19,046 nucleotides of DNA from JAJNPS01 sp031426185 (lineage in GTDB: Bacteria; Pseudomonadota; Alphaproteobacteria; Rhodobacterales; Rhodobacteraceae): positions 1 through 19,046 of the forward strand of contig JANPKV010000100.1 of the NCBI GenBank assembly GCA_031426185.1. The letters run 5' to 3'. A model generated the notes under the pieces. The model searched no databases. It had not been told where the DNA came from and worked only from the letters and a program-made list of their open reading frames with translations. Of the stretch, positions 1 through 7,664 are shown piece after piece (positions within the stretch are counted from its first letter, which is position 1; every line of letters starts with the position of its first letter). A program made the translations under genes and the position numbers.

Positions 1-508
1 CGGTTTTGCCCCCGAAAACCGCAAGGCCGAGGGGCTGATCCTCGTCCGGTCGGTGATCGAGAACGCGGCAATGGCCATCTACGCGCGTCTGGCCCGCTGG
101 GGTGTGCTGCGCACCGGGCCGATGGTCGTGGCTGTCGGTCCGGTCATTCGCCAACTTGACGTCAAGACGCCATCGCTTTCGCAAGAGGTTGGAAAACTGT
201 CGGGCGGGAACCAGCAAAAGGTCGTTCTTGCGCGCTGGCTTGCTGCCGGGCCCAGGTTGCTGATCCTGGACGAGCCGACCCGAGCGGTGGATGTCGGTGC
301 AAAGGCGGAGATCTACCGCCTGATCGACCGTCTGGCCAAGGATGGCATGGCCATCATGATGATCTCGTCCGAGATGCCCGAACTGATGGCCCTTTCCGAC
401 CGCATCGTGGTGATGCGCGACGGACGGCTGTCCGCGCCGATCGAGAAACAGGACGCCACGGAAGAAGCCATCGTCGCCCTCGCCCTTGGCACCGGAGCCG
501 CAGCATGA
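1..508 (+). CDS. Sugar ABC transporter ATP-binding protein, C-terminal part (RbsA/MglA type)
   Basis: This is the 3' end of a gene that starts before the window; the reading frame runs from base 2. The visible part is the second nucleotide-binding domain of a tandem ATPase that powers uptake of a monosaccharide or related compound by a CUT2-type ABC importer at the inner membrane. It shows the PENRKAEGLI stretch typical of RbsA-family proteins, the signature LSGGNQQK, the Walker B LLILDEPT and the D-loop region. The switch position reads MMISSEMPEL, with Ser instead of the usual His, which is normal for the C-terminal half of this family. Its TGA overlaps the ATG of the permease gene (ATGA, 505-508), so the two are translationally coupled. 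The periplasmic binding protein is not in view and probably lies upstream. The substrate cannot be read from this fragment. Confidence 0.95.
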   Translation, partial: GFAPENRKAEGLILVRSVIENAAMAIYARLARWGVLRTGPMVVAVGPVIRQLDVKTPSLSQEVGKLSGGNQQKVVLARWLAAGPRLLILDEPTRAVDVGAKAEIYRLIDRLAKDGMAIMMISSEMPELMALSDRIVVMRDGRLSAPIEKQDATEEAIVALALGTGAAA

Positions 509-1557
509 CCGCAGGAGACCTGAAGTTGACCCATCGTCGCCCGGAAACGGCGCTGTCGCGGCTGACGCGATTTGTCGGCGCCGAAAATCTGTCGCTGATC
601 ATCGCGCTGATCCTTCTGGTTCTGGCGGTTTCGAGCCAGACCGAGTTCCTGTTCTCGTCGCGCAACCTGTTCAACATCGGCCAGAACATGGCTGTGGTGG
701 GCCTGATCGCCGTGGGCATGACGCTGGTCATCGTCTCCAGCGGGCTGGATATTTCGGTGGGCTCGATTGCGGGCTGCGCCTCGGTTGTCTGCGCCTTGAT
801 CGTCACGGGGTCCGGCAGCGTTCCGGGAGGTCTGACGGGCGGGATCGCCATTGGCGCGGTCCTTGGGCTGGTGAACGCGCTGATCATCAACTATCTGCGC
901 GTGAACGCGGTTGTGGCCACGCTCGCCACGATGTCGGCCTTTCGCGGCATCGCCTTCCTGATCGCTCCCGAAGGGCGGCCGGTCGGGGTTCTGGACCCGA
1001 CCTTTGCATTGATTGGATCAGGCCGGTTCCTGCAGATGGGCAGTTTTCCAGGCGTTCCGATCGCATTTGCCATCCTCGTCGGTGTGGCGATCGTCGGCTA
1101 TTTCGTGATGTCCTCCACCGTGTTCGGGCGGTCGATCTATTCGATGGGCGGCAACCCGGCGGCAGCGCGGCTTGCGGGGATCAACCTCAACCGGATGCGG
1201 CTTTGGATCTATGCCATCTCGGGGGCGCTGTCTGGTCTGGCGGGCGTGATCGTCACGGCGCGGACCTCTTCCGGGCAGCCCGCCTCGGGCACCCAAGGGC
1301 TGGAACTGGAGGCGATCACGGCCGTCTTTCTGGGGGGTGCGTTGCTGGCGGGGGGCAAGGGCACGATCGTGGGTTCTATGCTGGCCGTGCTGCTGCTGGC
1401 GGTGTTGTCCAACGGCATGAACCTGCTTGGCATCCCCACATTCTACCAGCTTGTCGCCAAGGGCCTGTTGCTGGTTCTCGCGGTGGCCATCGGTCAGTGG
1501 CGCATGGCCTCCGCCGAAAAGCGCCAGGCCAAGCTGACCGCATCGGGAGGCGTCTGA
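505..1557 (+). CDS. Sugar ABC transporter permease (RbsC type)
   Basis: A 350-residue polytopic inner-membrane protein of the BPD_transp_2 family. It would form the channel of the CUT2 sugar importer together with the ATPase encoded just before it. The N-terminus is cytoplasmic and basic (to about residue 25) and is followed by eight or more hydrophobic segments. Family hallmarks are visible: VGMTLVIVSSGLDISVGS near residues 70-90, and the later GRSIYSMGGNPAAARLAGI cytoplasmic loop that contacts the ATPase. The length is typical (RbsC is about 320-350 residues). The start ATG at 505 overlaps the upstream stop, as is common for ATPase-permease pairs. GGGAGG near the 3' end (1545-1550) serves as the ribosome site of the next gene. 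Sugar specificity cannot be assigned; the downstream aldonate-type enzymes suggest a sugar or sugar acid. Confidence 0.95.
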   Translation: MTAGDLKLTHRRPETALSRLTRFVGAENLSLIIALILLVLAVSSQTEFLFSSRNLFNIGQNMAVVGLIAVGMTLVIVSSGLDISVGSIAGCASVVCALIVTGSGSVPGGLTGGIAIGAVLGLVNALIINYLRVNAVVATLATMSAFRGIAFLIAPEGRPVGVLDPTFALIGSGRFLQMGSFPGVPIAFAILVGVAIVGYFVMSSTVFGRSIYSMGGNPAAARLAGINLNRMRLWIYAISGALSGLAGVIVTARTSSGQPASGTQGLELEAITAVFLGGALLAGGKGTIVGSMLAVLLLAVLSNGMNLLGIPTFYQLVAKGLLLVLAVAIGQWRMASAEKRQAKLTASGGV

Positions 1558-1558
1558 G

Positions 1559-2413
1559 GTGCTGCGCATCGGAAATGATCGGATTGCGCTGTCGATGTCG
1601 CCCGATTTTGGTGCCAGGGTTCTGGCACTGACGGATCGCGTCACCGGTCGCCAATGGCTGGTCACCGGCCCACAAAGCACCCAGACGGGCGAAGACGCGG
1701 CCTATGGTGCCGCCGAAGCGGTCGGTTGGGACGAATGTTTTCCCACCGTACTTGCCTGCGACCATGGCGGCTGGGAGGGGCGCTTGCGCGACCACGGCGC
1801 GCTGTGGGGACGCGAATGGGTGGTGGACCATGTCGATCGCGACCGGGTGGAGGCGCGGTTTCAGACACCCCGTTTCAGCTTTTCCCGTTGTCTGACGCTG
1901 GACGGTGCCGCGATCATTGCGGATTACCGGGTCATCAATCTTGGCGACGGACCCCTGCCCTATCTGTGGAGCCAGCATTGCCTTCTGGCCACCCGCGCGG
2001 GTGACCGGATCGTTCTGGCCGGACATGAACGACCGCGCTGCGGGGATGAGCATTTTGTCTGGCCCAACCATCACGGTCGGGATCTGGGGATCGTCGGGCC
2101 ACCGGATCAGGGCTTTGCGATCAAAGTCTACAGCGAAACGCCGCACCACGCATCGGCCGCGATACTTGGTCCAGACGGTGGCATCACCCTTGAATGGTCG
2201 GACATGCCGGCTTGCGGGCTTTGGCTTTGTTATGGCGGCTGGCCCGAGGACACTCCCGTGCATCAGGTCGCGCTGGAGCCAACCACCGCAGCCGCCGATC
2301 ACCTGGCCGATGCGGATGCCATGGGACATGCCCGCGCGCTTGGCCAGGGTCAGACCCACAGCTGGTCGGTCCGCATGACACTCACCGCTCCGGACGAATG
2401 GATCCTGCAATGA
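1559..2413 (+). CDS. Aldose 1-epimerase-like protein (galactose mutarotase fold)
   Basis: A 284-residue soluble beta-sandwich protein resembling the aldose-1-epimerase/galactose mutarotase superfamily, which interconverts the alpha and beta anomers of sugars. The expected catalytic groups seem present: His79 in RDHGALW, His140 in LWSQH and Glu240 in VALEP, in the order used by mutarotases. The motif GWDECFPTV near residue 57 is shared by many proteobacterial members. The chosen start is GTG at 1559. It lies one base after the permease stop and 8 nt after a good GGGAGG ribosome site at 1545-1550. Its TGA overlaps the next ATG (ATGA, 2410-2413). In context it probably prepares the imported sugar for an anomer-specific enzyme. 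The catalytic residue assignment is by motif, so a non-catalytic sugar-binding role remains possible. Confidence 0.8.
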   Translation: MLRIGNDRIALSMSPDFGARVLALTDRVTGRQWLVTGPQSTQTGEDAAYGAAEAVGWDECFPTVLACDHGGWEGRLRDHGALWGREWVVDHVDRDRVEARFQTPRFSFSRCLTLDGAAIIADYRVINLGDGPLPYLWSQHCLLATRAGDRIVLAGHERPRCGDEHFVWPNHHGRDLGIVGPPDQGFAIKVYSETPHHASAAILGPDGGITLEWSDMPACGLWLCYGGWPEDTPVHQVALEPTTAAADHLADADAMGHARALGQGQTHSWSVRMTLTAPDEWILQ

Positions 2414-3195
2414 CCGATGATCACATCCTGTTTCACGTCGAGGATGGCATCGCCCATCTGACCCTGAACCGTCCGGCCAAACACAACGCAATCACCGCCG
2501 CGATGGGCGGTGAAATTGCCCGGTTGTCGCGGCGCATCAATACCGACCCCGCCATCAAGGTGCTGATCATCCAGGGGGCTGGCGGGCGCGCCTTTTCGGC
2601 CGGATCGGACGTCAGTGCGCTGGATGATCTGGGCACGCCCTGGGACGGGCGCAACCGGGCCGAATATGACCGCGACTATATCGCGCCGTTGCTTGGCCTG
2701 CGCAAACCGGTGATTGCGGCGATCGACGGCTATTGCCTTGGCGGCGGTCTGGAAGTGGCCATGTGCTGCGATATTCGCCTTGCGACGCCAAGCTCGACCT
2801 TCGGTGCGCCCGAGGTGCAGCGCGGCTGGCATGCGGGCTCTGGCAATACCTCGATATTGCCGCGGCTGATCGGCTATGGAAACGCGGCACTCTGGATCCT
2901 GACCGGGGACAAGTTCGCGGCGGCCGAGGCATACCGCGTCGGCTTTGTCCAACGGTTGGTGGAACGCGATGATCTCTTGACCGAGGCGCGCAAGATCGCG
3001 GAACGGCTGGCGAAAAATCCGCCTATCGCGGTGCAGTCGGCCAAGCAGATCATTCGGCAAAGCCAAGGCACCTCCATCGCGCAGGGCCTGGCCTGGGAGA
3101 ACGACGGCTACACGCTGTGCATGATGACCGAAGATGCGCGCGAAGGCATGTCGGCCTTTGCAGAAAAGCGCGAAGCCGTGTTCAGGGGACGTTGA
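2410..3195 (+). CDS. Enoyl-CoA hydratase/isomerase family protein (crotonase)
   Basis: A 261-residue crotonase-fold enzyme acting on CoA thioesters. The oxyanion-hole segments are AFSAGSD (62-68) and GYCLGGGLE (107-115), and FGAPEVQRGWHAGSG (from 131) carries Glu135 at the position of rat crotonase Glu144. The second catalytic Glu (Glu164 in rat) appears to be missing: the aligned site in LWILTGD is Leu161. The enzyme may therefore not be a standard hydratase; isomerases, dehydratases and lyases of the family often keep only one of these residues. An in-frame extension upstream lies inside the epimerase gene. I chose ATG 2410 because it makes an ATGA overlap and the family alignment begins there. 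The neighbouring CaiB-type CoA-transferase echoes the CaiB-CaiD pair of carnitine metabolism. The substrate is unknown. Confidence 0.9.
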   Translation: MTDDHILFHVEDGIAHLTLNRPAKHNAITAAMGGEIARLSRRINTDPAIKVLIIQGAGGRAFSAGSDVSALDDLGTPWDGRNRAEYDRDYIAPLLGLRKPVIAAIDGYCLGGGLEVAMCCDIRLATPSSTFGAPEVQRGWHAGSGNTSILPRLIGYGNAALWILTGDKFAAAEAYRVGFVQRLVERDDLLTEARKIAERLAKNPPIAVQSAKQIIRQSQGTSIAQGLAWENDGYTLCMMTEDAREGMSAFAEKREAVFRGR

Positions 3196-3220
3196 GACAG
3201 TGCCGGAGGGGAAGATTCAG

Positions 3221-4453
3221 ATGAGCGAGACCGATCAGTCACGGGGTCCCCTGACGGACATACGTGTACTTGACCTGACGATTGCGATGGCAGGACCGCT
3301 CTGCACACAGCGTCTGGCCGAAATGGGCGCGGACGTGATCAAGATCGAAGCCCCCGGTGGTGGTGATTTCGCCCGCCACGCGCCGATGGCCGGTGTGACC
3401 AAGTTCGGCGATGCCATCTGTTTCGTCACCCTGAACCGCAACAAGCGGTCCTTGGTGCTGGACCTGAAATCAGCGGAAGGACAGGAGATCCTTGCGGGCC
3501 TTGTGCGAAATGCCGATGTCCTGGTGCAGAACTACCGGCCCCGCGCTGCCACTAAGCTCGGCATCGATTACGCCACGCTTTCCGCGATCAACCCCCGGCT
3601 GGTTTACGGCTCGATCTCGGGCTACGGCGACGAGGGGCCGATGAAGGACCGCCCCGGACAGGACCTGCTCTTGCAAAGTTTCACCGGTCTTACCTTCAAC
3701 GGCGGCACCAGGGACGGGCTGCCGCAGCCATCGCCCTTGTACATGGTGGATGTGACGGCCTCGCACATGGTTTGCGAAGGTGTGCTGGCGGCGCTGGTCG
3801 GGCGCGCGGTCACCGGGCGCGGCCGCGAGGTTAAGGTCTCGATGATGGGCGCCATCATGGAGATGCAGTGTCAGGAAGTGACCAGCTTTCTGGCCGCCGA
3901 GGCGCCGCCGGAACGCGGCACAGAGCCGCAGGTGTCGATCTATCAGGAACCGCCCTACGGCATCTACAAATGCGCAGAGGGGTATTTTTCGATTGCCCAG
4001 GCCGATCTCGACGTTCTGGCAACGGCCCTCGACTTGCCTGAACTGGCCAGGCTGAAGTCGGCAAGACCACCGCAATCCGATGCCGCTGCGCTGACCGCGT
4101 GGCGCGACGCCATCGTGGCCAGCGTGGCGGCCAAACTGATCACCGCCCCGGCGCTGCATTGGGACGACCTGCTGGCGCCGCTTGGCGTCTGGTGCATGGT
4201 GGCGAACGACTATGCCGCCTTCCTTGCCCACCCGCAGGCACAGACCCTGCTGATCGAGCTCGACCATCCCAAGGGCGGCCGCTATGCCACGGTGGCTCCG
4301 GGTATCCGGTTCTCCGGCCAGTCCAACCCCCGCCTGACCACCGCACCCGCTTACGGCGCGCATAGCCGCGAGGTCCTGCGGGCCGAAGGTCTGTCCGATG
4401 CGCGCATTGCGGATCTGGTGTCCAGCGGCGTCGTCGTGGAGACCCAGATCTGA
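3221..4453 (+). CDS. CaiB/BaiF family (class III) CoA-transferase
   Basis: A 410-residue family III CoA-transferase, which moves CoA between carboxylic acids through an aspartyl-CoA intermediate. The N-terminal RVLDLTIAMAGPLCTQRLAEMGADVIKIE pattern (residues 15-43) is diagnostic, as is the GSISGYGDEGP loop near 130-140. The expected catalytic Asp is Asp177 in LYMVDVTASH, near Asp169 of formyl-CoA transferase. The length fits the family (about 380-430). The ATG at 3221 follows a GGAGGGGAAG ribosome site at about 3205-3213. At 25 bp, the gap from the crotonase stop is the largest in this operon. The protein most likely activates a carboxylate made in the pathway so that the adjacent crotonase can act on it. 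The acceptor and donor acids cannot be identified from sequence. Confidence 0.92.
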   Translation: MSETDQSRGPLTDIRVLDLTIAMAGPLCTQRLAEMGADVIKIEAPGGGDFARHAPMAGVTKFGDAICFVTLNRNKRSLVLDLKSAEGQEILAGLVRNADVLVQNYRPRAATKLGIDYATLSAINPRLVYGSISGYGDEGPMKDRPGQDLLLQSFTGLTFNGGTRDGLPQPSPLYMVDVTASHMVCEGVLAALVGRAVTGRGREVKVSMMGAIMEMQCQEVTSFLAAEAPPERGTEPQVSIYQEPPYGIYKCAEGYFSIAQADLDVLATALDLPELARLKSARPPQSDAAALTAWRDAIVASVAAKLITAPALHWDDLLAPLGVWCMVANDYAAFLAHPQAQTLLIELDHPKGGRYATVAPGIRFSGQSNPRLTTAPAYGAHSREVLRAEGLSDARIADLVSSGVVVETQI

Positions 4454-4454
4454 C

Positions 4455-5603
4455 ATGAAAATCACCGCGCTAAAGACCTATCTTGTCGCGCCACGCTGGT
4501 TGTTTCTGAAGGTGGAAACGGACGCAGGCATTTCCGGCTGGGGCGAGCCGGTCCTTGAAGGCCATGCCGAGACGCTGGCCACCAAAATTGCGGAACTGGC
4601 GGATATGGTGATCGGGCGTGATCCCCGGCATGTCGAAGACATCTGGCAGATGCTCTACCGCAACGGATGCTATCGGGGCGGGCCGGTCCTGATGAGTGCC
4701 ATTTCCGGGCTGGATACCGCGTTGTGGGACATCAAGGGCCGGGCGCTGGGGGTGCCGGTCTACGAACTCCTCGGCGGCCCGGTGCGCCAGTCCGTCAGAA
4801 GCTATTGCTGGATTGGCGGGGACCGTCCGACGAAGCTGATCGAGGGCGCGATCACGCTGCGCGATCAGGGCTTTGATGCGGTGAAATTCAACATCTGCGA
4901 GGAATTGCAGATCGTTGATACCTACGCAAAGGTCGATGGCATCATCAAGCGCCTGTTTGACCTGCGCGATGCCGTCGGGTCCAGCATGGATCTGGCCTTC
5001 GATTTCCATGGCCGCGTCCACCTGCCGATGGCACGGGTGCTGCTGAAGGAACTGGAACCCCTGCGCCCGATCTTCGTCGAGGATGCCGTGGTATCTGCAA
5101 TGGTGGAAGGCATGGCCGATCTGGCGCGCGCCACCTCCATTCCGCTGTGCATCGGCGAGCGGCTTCATTCGCGCTACGACTTCAAGGCGGTGTTCGAACA
5201 GCGGGCGGCCCAGGTGATCAATCCTGACCCCGCCCATGTCGGCGGCATTTCCGAAACGGTGCGGATCGGACATTGGGCGGAAGCGTATGATGTCGCGCTG
5301 GCCCCCCATTGCCCGCTTGGCCCGATTGCGCTCGCCGCCTGCCTGCAGATCAACGCGGTTTGCCACAACGCCTTCATCCAGGAGCAAAGCCTTGGCATCC
5401 ACTACAACCAGGGCGGCGATCTGGCCGATTATACCCGCCCCGGACATGGCTTCACCCTGACGAACGGCCAGCTTCACATCCCGACCGGACCCGGGCTTGG
5501 CATCGAAATCGACGAAGAGCGCGTGATCGAGGCGGCACGCAGCGGACATAAATGGCGCGCGCCCGTCTGGCGCCACAAGGATGGGTCGATTGCGGAATGG
5601 TAA
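4455..5603 (+). CDS. dgoD: Galactonate dehydratase-like enzyme (enolase superfamily, DgoD type)
   Basis: A 382-residue enzyme, the same length as E. coli DgoD as I recall it, and colinear with it. DgoD removes water from D-galactonate to give 2-keto-3-deoxygalactonate. The Mg2+ ligands fall at Asp183 (FDFHGR), Glu209 (FVED) and Glu235 (IGER), and the catalytic bases at His185 and His285 (APHCPLGP). The whole capping-domain segment around YRGGPVLMSAISG and the C-terminal WRH-D-S-AEW also match. One oddity is that the usual EEP after beta-strand 4 reads EDA here; the metal ligand is kept but its neighbours change. The start ATG at 4455 is one base after the CoA-transferase stop. Another aldonate or aldonamide-type substrate is possible, so the exact specificity is inferred. 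Confidence 0.85.
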   Translation: MKITALKTYLVAPRWLFLKVETDAGISGWGEPVLEGHAETLATKIAELADMVIGRDPRHVEDIWQMLYRNGCYRGGPVLMSAISGLDTALWDIKGRALGVPVYELLGGPVRQSVRSYCWIGGDRPTKLIEGAITLRDQGFDAVKFNICEELQIVDTYAKVDGIIKRLFDLRDAVGSSMDLAFDFHGRVHLPMARVLLKELEPLRPIFVEDAVVSAMVEGMADLARATSIPLCIGERLHSRYDFKAVFEQRAAQVINPDPAHVGGISETVRIGHWAEAYDVALAPHCPLGPIALAACLQINAVCHNAFIQEQSLGIHYNQGGDLADYTRPGHGFTLTNGQLHIPTGPGLGIEIDEERVIEAARSGHKWRAPVWRHKDGSIAEW

Positions 5604-6706
5604 GTGATACCGTGGCAGATCGAATCCGTCTTTGCCTGGACGAACTTGGGGCAGATTGGGCCATCCTGTCTGCTCCGGACGCCGTCTGTTACGCGACCGG
5701 CCAGCCCATTCCCATCGAAACGGGGCCCTCGCCGTTCACCGGCGGGCCTGCCTTGGCCTTTGTGGGCCGTTCCGGGGCTTTGGGCCTGGTTTGCTCCAAC
5801 GTCGAGACGTCAGGGCCGATCGAGGGGGTGGTGCTGCAGACCTATGCAGGCTTTGCAGGCGTCGTGACCGACCAGACCGGCGGCTACCGCCTTGCCGTTG
5901 AACAGATGGTCCGAAGTCTGGGCGTCGGTGGCAAGCTTGCCGTTCAGATGGCGTCCCATCCCGCCAGTGTCAGCGATCTCATCCCAGCGGGACCGTCGAT
6001 TGATCCCCTCTTGAACCGGGTCCGGGCGGTCAAGACGGCGCGCGAGATTGCCGCCCTTCGGCTGGCTGCGGCCCTTGCCAGCAAGGGACAGCGCGCGGCG
6101 CGACGTCTGACCCGTGCGGGCCTGTCGGAACTGGAAATCCTCAACGGTATCCGAGGGGTCATCGAAGACGGCGCAGGGACGCGCTGCCCGCTGGCGGGTG
6201 AATATGTCGCCGGCATCGCGCATACGGCCACCCTCGGCACGCCGCCTGGCGCGCGCAAGCTGGTCAGCGGCGACCCGGTGATCTGCGATCTTGCGCCCCG
6301 GGTCGGCGGCTATTGGGGCGACAGCTGCGCCAGTTTCTGTCTCGAGACCGCATCGGACGCCTGGCTGGCCCAGTATCAGCGCGCAAAGGACACCCTTGAT
6401 CTGGCCATCGCGACTTTGCGGCCGGGACTTTCGGTGGCGGAATTCGACCGCTCGCTGCGCGCTCACATGCAGGGCGCGGGCTTCAGCTATCCGCATCATT
6501 CCGGCCATGGCATCGGCACGTCGGTGCATGAATGGCCCCGCCTCGTCCCGGATGAACCCGCCGTGATCGAAGAGAACATGGTGTTGATGGTCGAACCCGG
6601 CAGCTACCTACCGGGCATCGGGGGCGCGCGCTGCGAACACATGCTTCGCGTGACGGCGACGGGGGCAGAAGTGATGACCGACTTCGAGATGGATCCGGTG
6701 CTTTGA
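5597..6706 (+). CDS. M24 family metallopeptidase-fold protein (Xaa-Pro peptidase/creatinase type)
   Basis: A 369-residue protein with a creatinase-like N-terminal domain (about 1-145) and a C-terminal pita-bread catalytic domain. All five metal ligands of the M24 family can be placed: Asp231 (CDLAP), Asp242 (GDSC), His304 (SGHGIG), Glu333 (VEPG) and Glu347 (CEHM). It is therefore probably an active dinuclear metal hydrolase. Family members include Xaa-Pro aminopeptidase, prolidase, creatinase and non-peptidase hydrolases such as ectoine hydrolase. The ATG at 5597 overlaps the dehydratase stop by 7 bp, and its TGA overlaps the TTG of the next gene. Placement inside a sugar-acid/CoA operon suggests hydrolysis of a C-N bond in the transported compound, for example an amide or conjugated sugar acid, rather than general peptide turnover. 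That last point is inference. Confidence 0.85.
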   Translation: MVSDTVADRIRLCLDELGADWAILSAPDAVCYATGQPIPIETGPSPFTGGPALAFVGRSGALGLVCSNVETSGPIEGVVLQTYAGFAGVVTDQTGGYRLAVEQMVRSLGVGGKLAVQMASHPASVSDLIPAGPSIDPLLNRVRAVKTAREIAALRLAAALASKGQRAARRLTRAGLSELEILNGIRGVIEDGAGTRCPLAGEYVAGIAHTATLGTPPGARKLVSGDPVICDLAPRVGGYWGDSCASFCLETASDAWLAQYQRAKDTLDLAIATLRPGLSVAEFDRSLRAHMQGAGFSYPHHSGHGIGTSVHEWPRLVPDEPAVIEENMVLMVEPGSYLPGIGGARCEHMLRVTATGAEVMTDFEMDPVL

Positions 6707-7566
6707 TCCGGTTCGCGGGCGTTCACTGTGTCTTGTTTGCCTTGTTCGACCCGAACGAGCATCTGGACCGTCAGGCCATGCGGGCGCAGGTGGACTATGT
6801 CAAAAAGGCCGGGGCCGACGGGATCACGGTCCTCGGCCTTGCGACCGAAGTCGGAAAACTGACCTTTGCCGAGCGATGCCAGGTGATCGATTGGGCCGCA
6901 GAAGACACAGGGGACCTGCCGCTTTCCGTGACGATCGTCGGCAATTCCGTGGCCGAACAGGTCGCTTTGCTGCGCCATGCCGAAGCGGCAGGCGCCGCCT
7001 GGCTGATCCTTCAGCCGCCGCTGGCAGGGTCCTATCCGGCGTCGGAATACATCGACTTCTTCGCCCGGGTCGGCAACGAGACGCGCCTGCCTTTCGCCAT
7101 CCAGAACGCTCCGCAATACCTTGGCCGATCGCTGTCGGATGAGGATATCGCCGTCTTGCGGGCGCGATGCGCCAATTTCGGTCTGGTCAAATCGGAGACC
7201 TCGGCGCTTGACCTGGCAGGCTTGGTCAGCCGCGTCGGCGACACCCTGACCGTCCTGAACGGGCGTGGCGGGCTTGAACTGACCGACTGCCTGAAGGCCG
7301 GCTGCAAGGGGTTCATCGTTGCCCCGGACGTGCTGCCCGGGGTCGTCGCATGCCATCGTGCGTGGACATCCGGCCAGACGGACCTTGCGGCGCTGGAATA
7401 TGCGAGGTTCCTGCCGGCGGCCAGTTTCGGCATGCAGTCGCTGGAGCATCTTGTCTGCTACGGCAAGCGCATCTTCGGAATACGAAGCGGGACGACGATC
7501 CACGACAGGGCCCCCGCGCTTCGCCCGACGGAGTTCGGGCTCGCGGCTGCCAGGGCATGGGCATGA
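6703..7566 (+). CDS. DapA/DHDPS-family aldolase or dehydratase, divergent
   Basis: A 287-residue TIM-barrel protein of the dihydrodipicolinate synthase/N-acetylneuraminate lyase family, whose members form a Schiff base with a 2-keto acid and then split or dehydrate it. The Schiff-base Lys is Lys163 in GLVKSE. Two family signatures are altered. The G-T/S-T-G-E pyruvate-binding loop reads LGLATEVGKL (44-53), and the catalytic Tyr of YNxP is replaced by Gln134 in FAIQNAP. The start is a TTG at 6703 within a TTGA overlap with the M24 stop. It gives MIRFAGVHCVLF, where the family alignment begins. As the last gene after a 2-keto-3-deoxy-acid-forming dehydratase, it is the natural candidate for cleaving or further dehydrating that product. 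The altered active site argues against plain pyruvate aldol chemistry. Confidence 0.85.
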   Translation: MIRFAGVHCVLFALFDPNEHLDRQAMRAQVDYVKKAGADGITVLGLATEVGKLTFAERCQVIDWAAEDTGDLPLSVTIVGNSVAEQVALLRHAEAAGAAWLILQPPLAGSYPASEYIDFFARVGNETRLPFAIQNAPQYLGRSLSDEDIAVLRARCANFGLVKSETSALDLAGLVSRVGDTLTVLNGRGGLELTDCLKAGCKGFIVAPDVLPGVVACHRAWTSGQTDLAALEYARFLPAASFGMQSLEHLVCYGKRIFGIRSGTTIHDRAPALRPTEFGLAAARAWA

Positions 7567-7589
7567 CGCTGCGCAACCGCAAGCCGAGG

Positions 7590-7603
7590 TTGTTACAGCA
7601 CAA
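7590..7603 (+). promoter_or_regulatory. Crp/Fnr-type operator before the DUF1858 gene
   Basis: The 14-mer TTGTTACAGCACAA has outer half-sites TTGT and ACAA and shares CAGCACAACGA with the site at 8620. Its centre (7596.5) is 68 bp before the DUF1858 ATG. If it acts as a class II activator site at -41.5, transcription would start near 7638, just after an AT-rich AATTTA at 7627-7632 that could serve as -10. The intergenic stretch 7567-7664 holds no gene. The likely binder is the Crp/Fnr regulator encoded at 7909-8604, which is inferred from the repeated motif. Confidence 0.65.
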
Positions 7604-7664
7604 CGACGCGTGGTGAAGGTCGGCGCAATTTAGGGCCCCAGCACTCGACCGACAAGGAGGCACC

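Noticed and set aside
4470..5576. Long minus-strand open frame opposite the galactonate dehydratase gene
   Set aside because: Its translation matches no family I recognise, and the plus strand encodes a full-length DgoD homologue with every catalytic residue; the frame is a GC-rich shadow.
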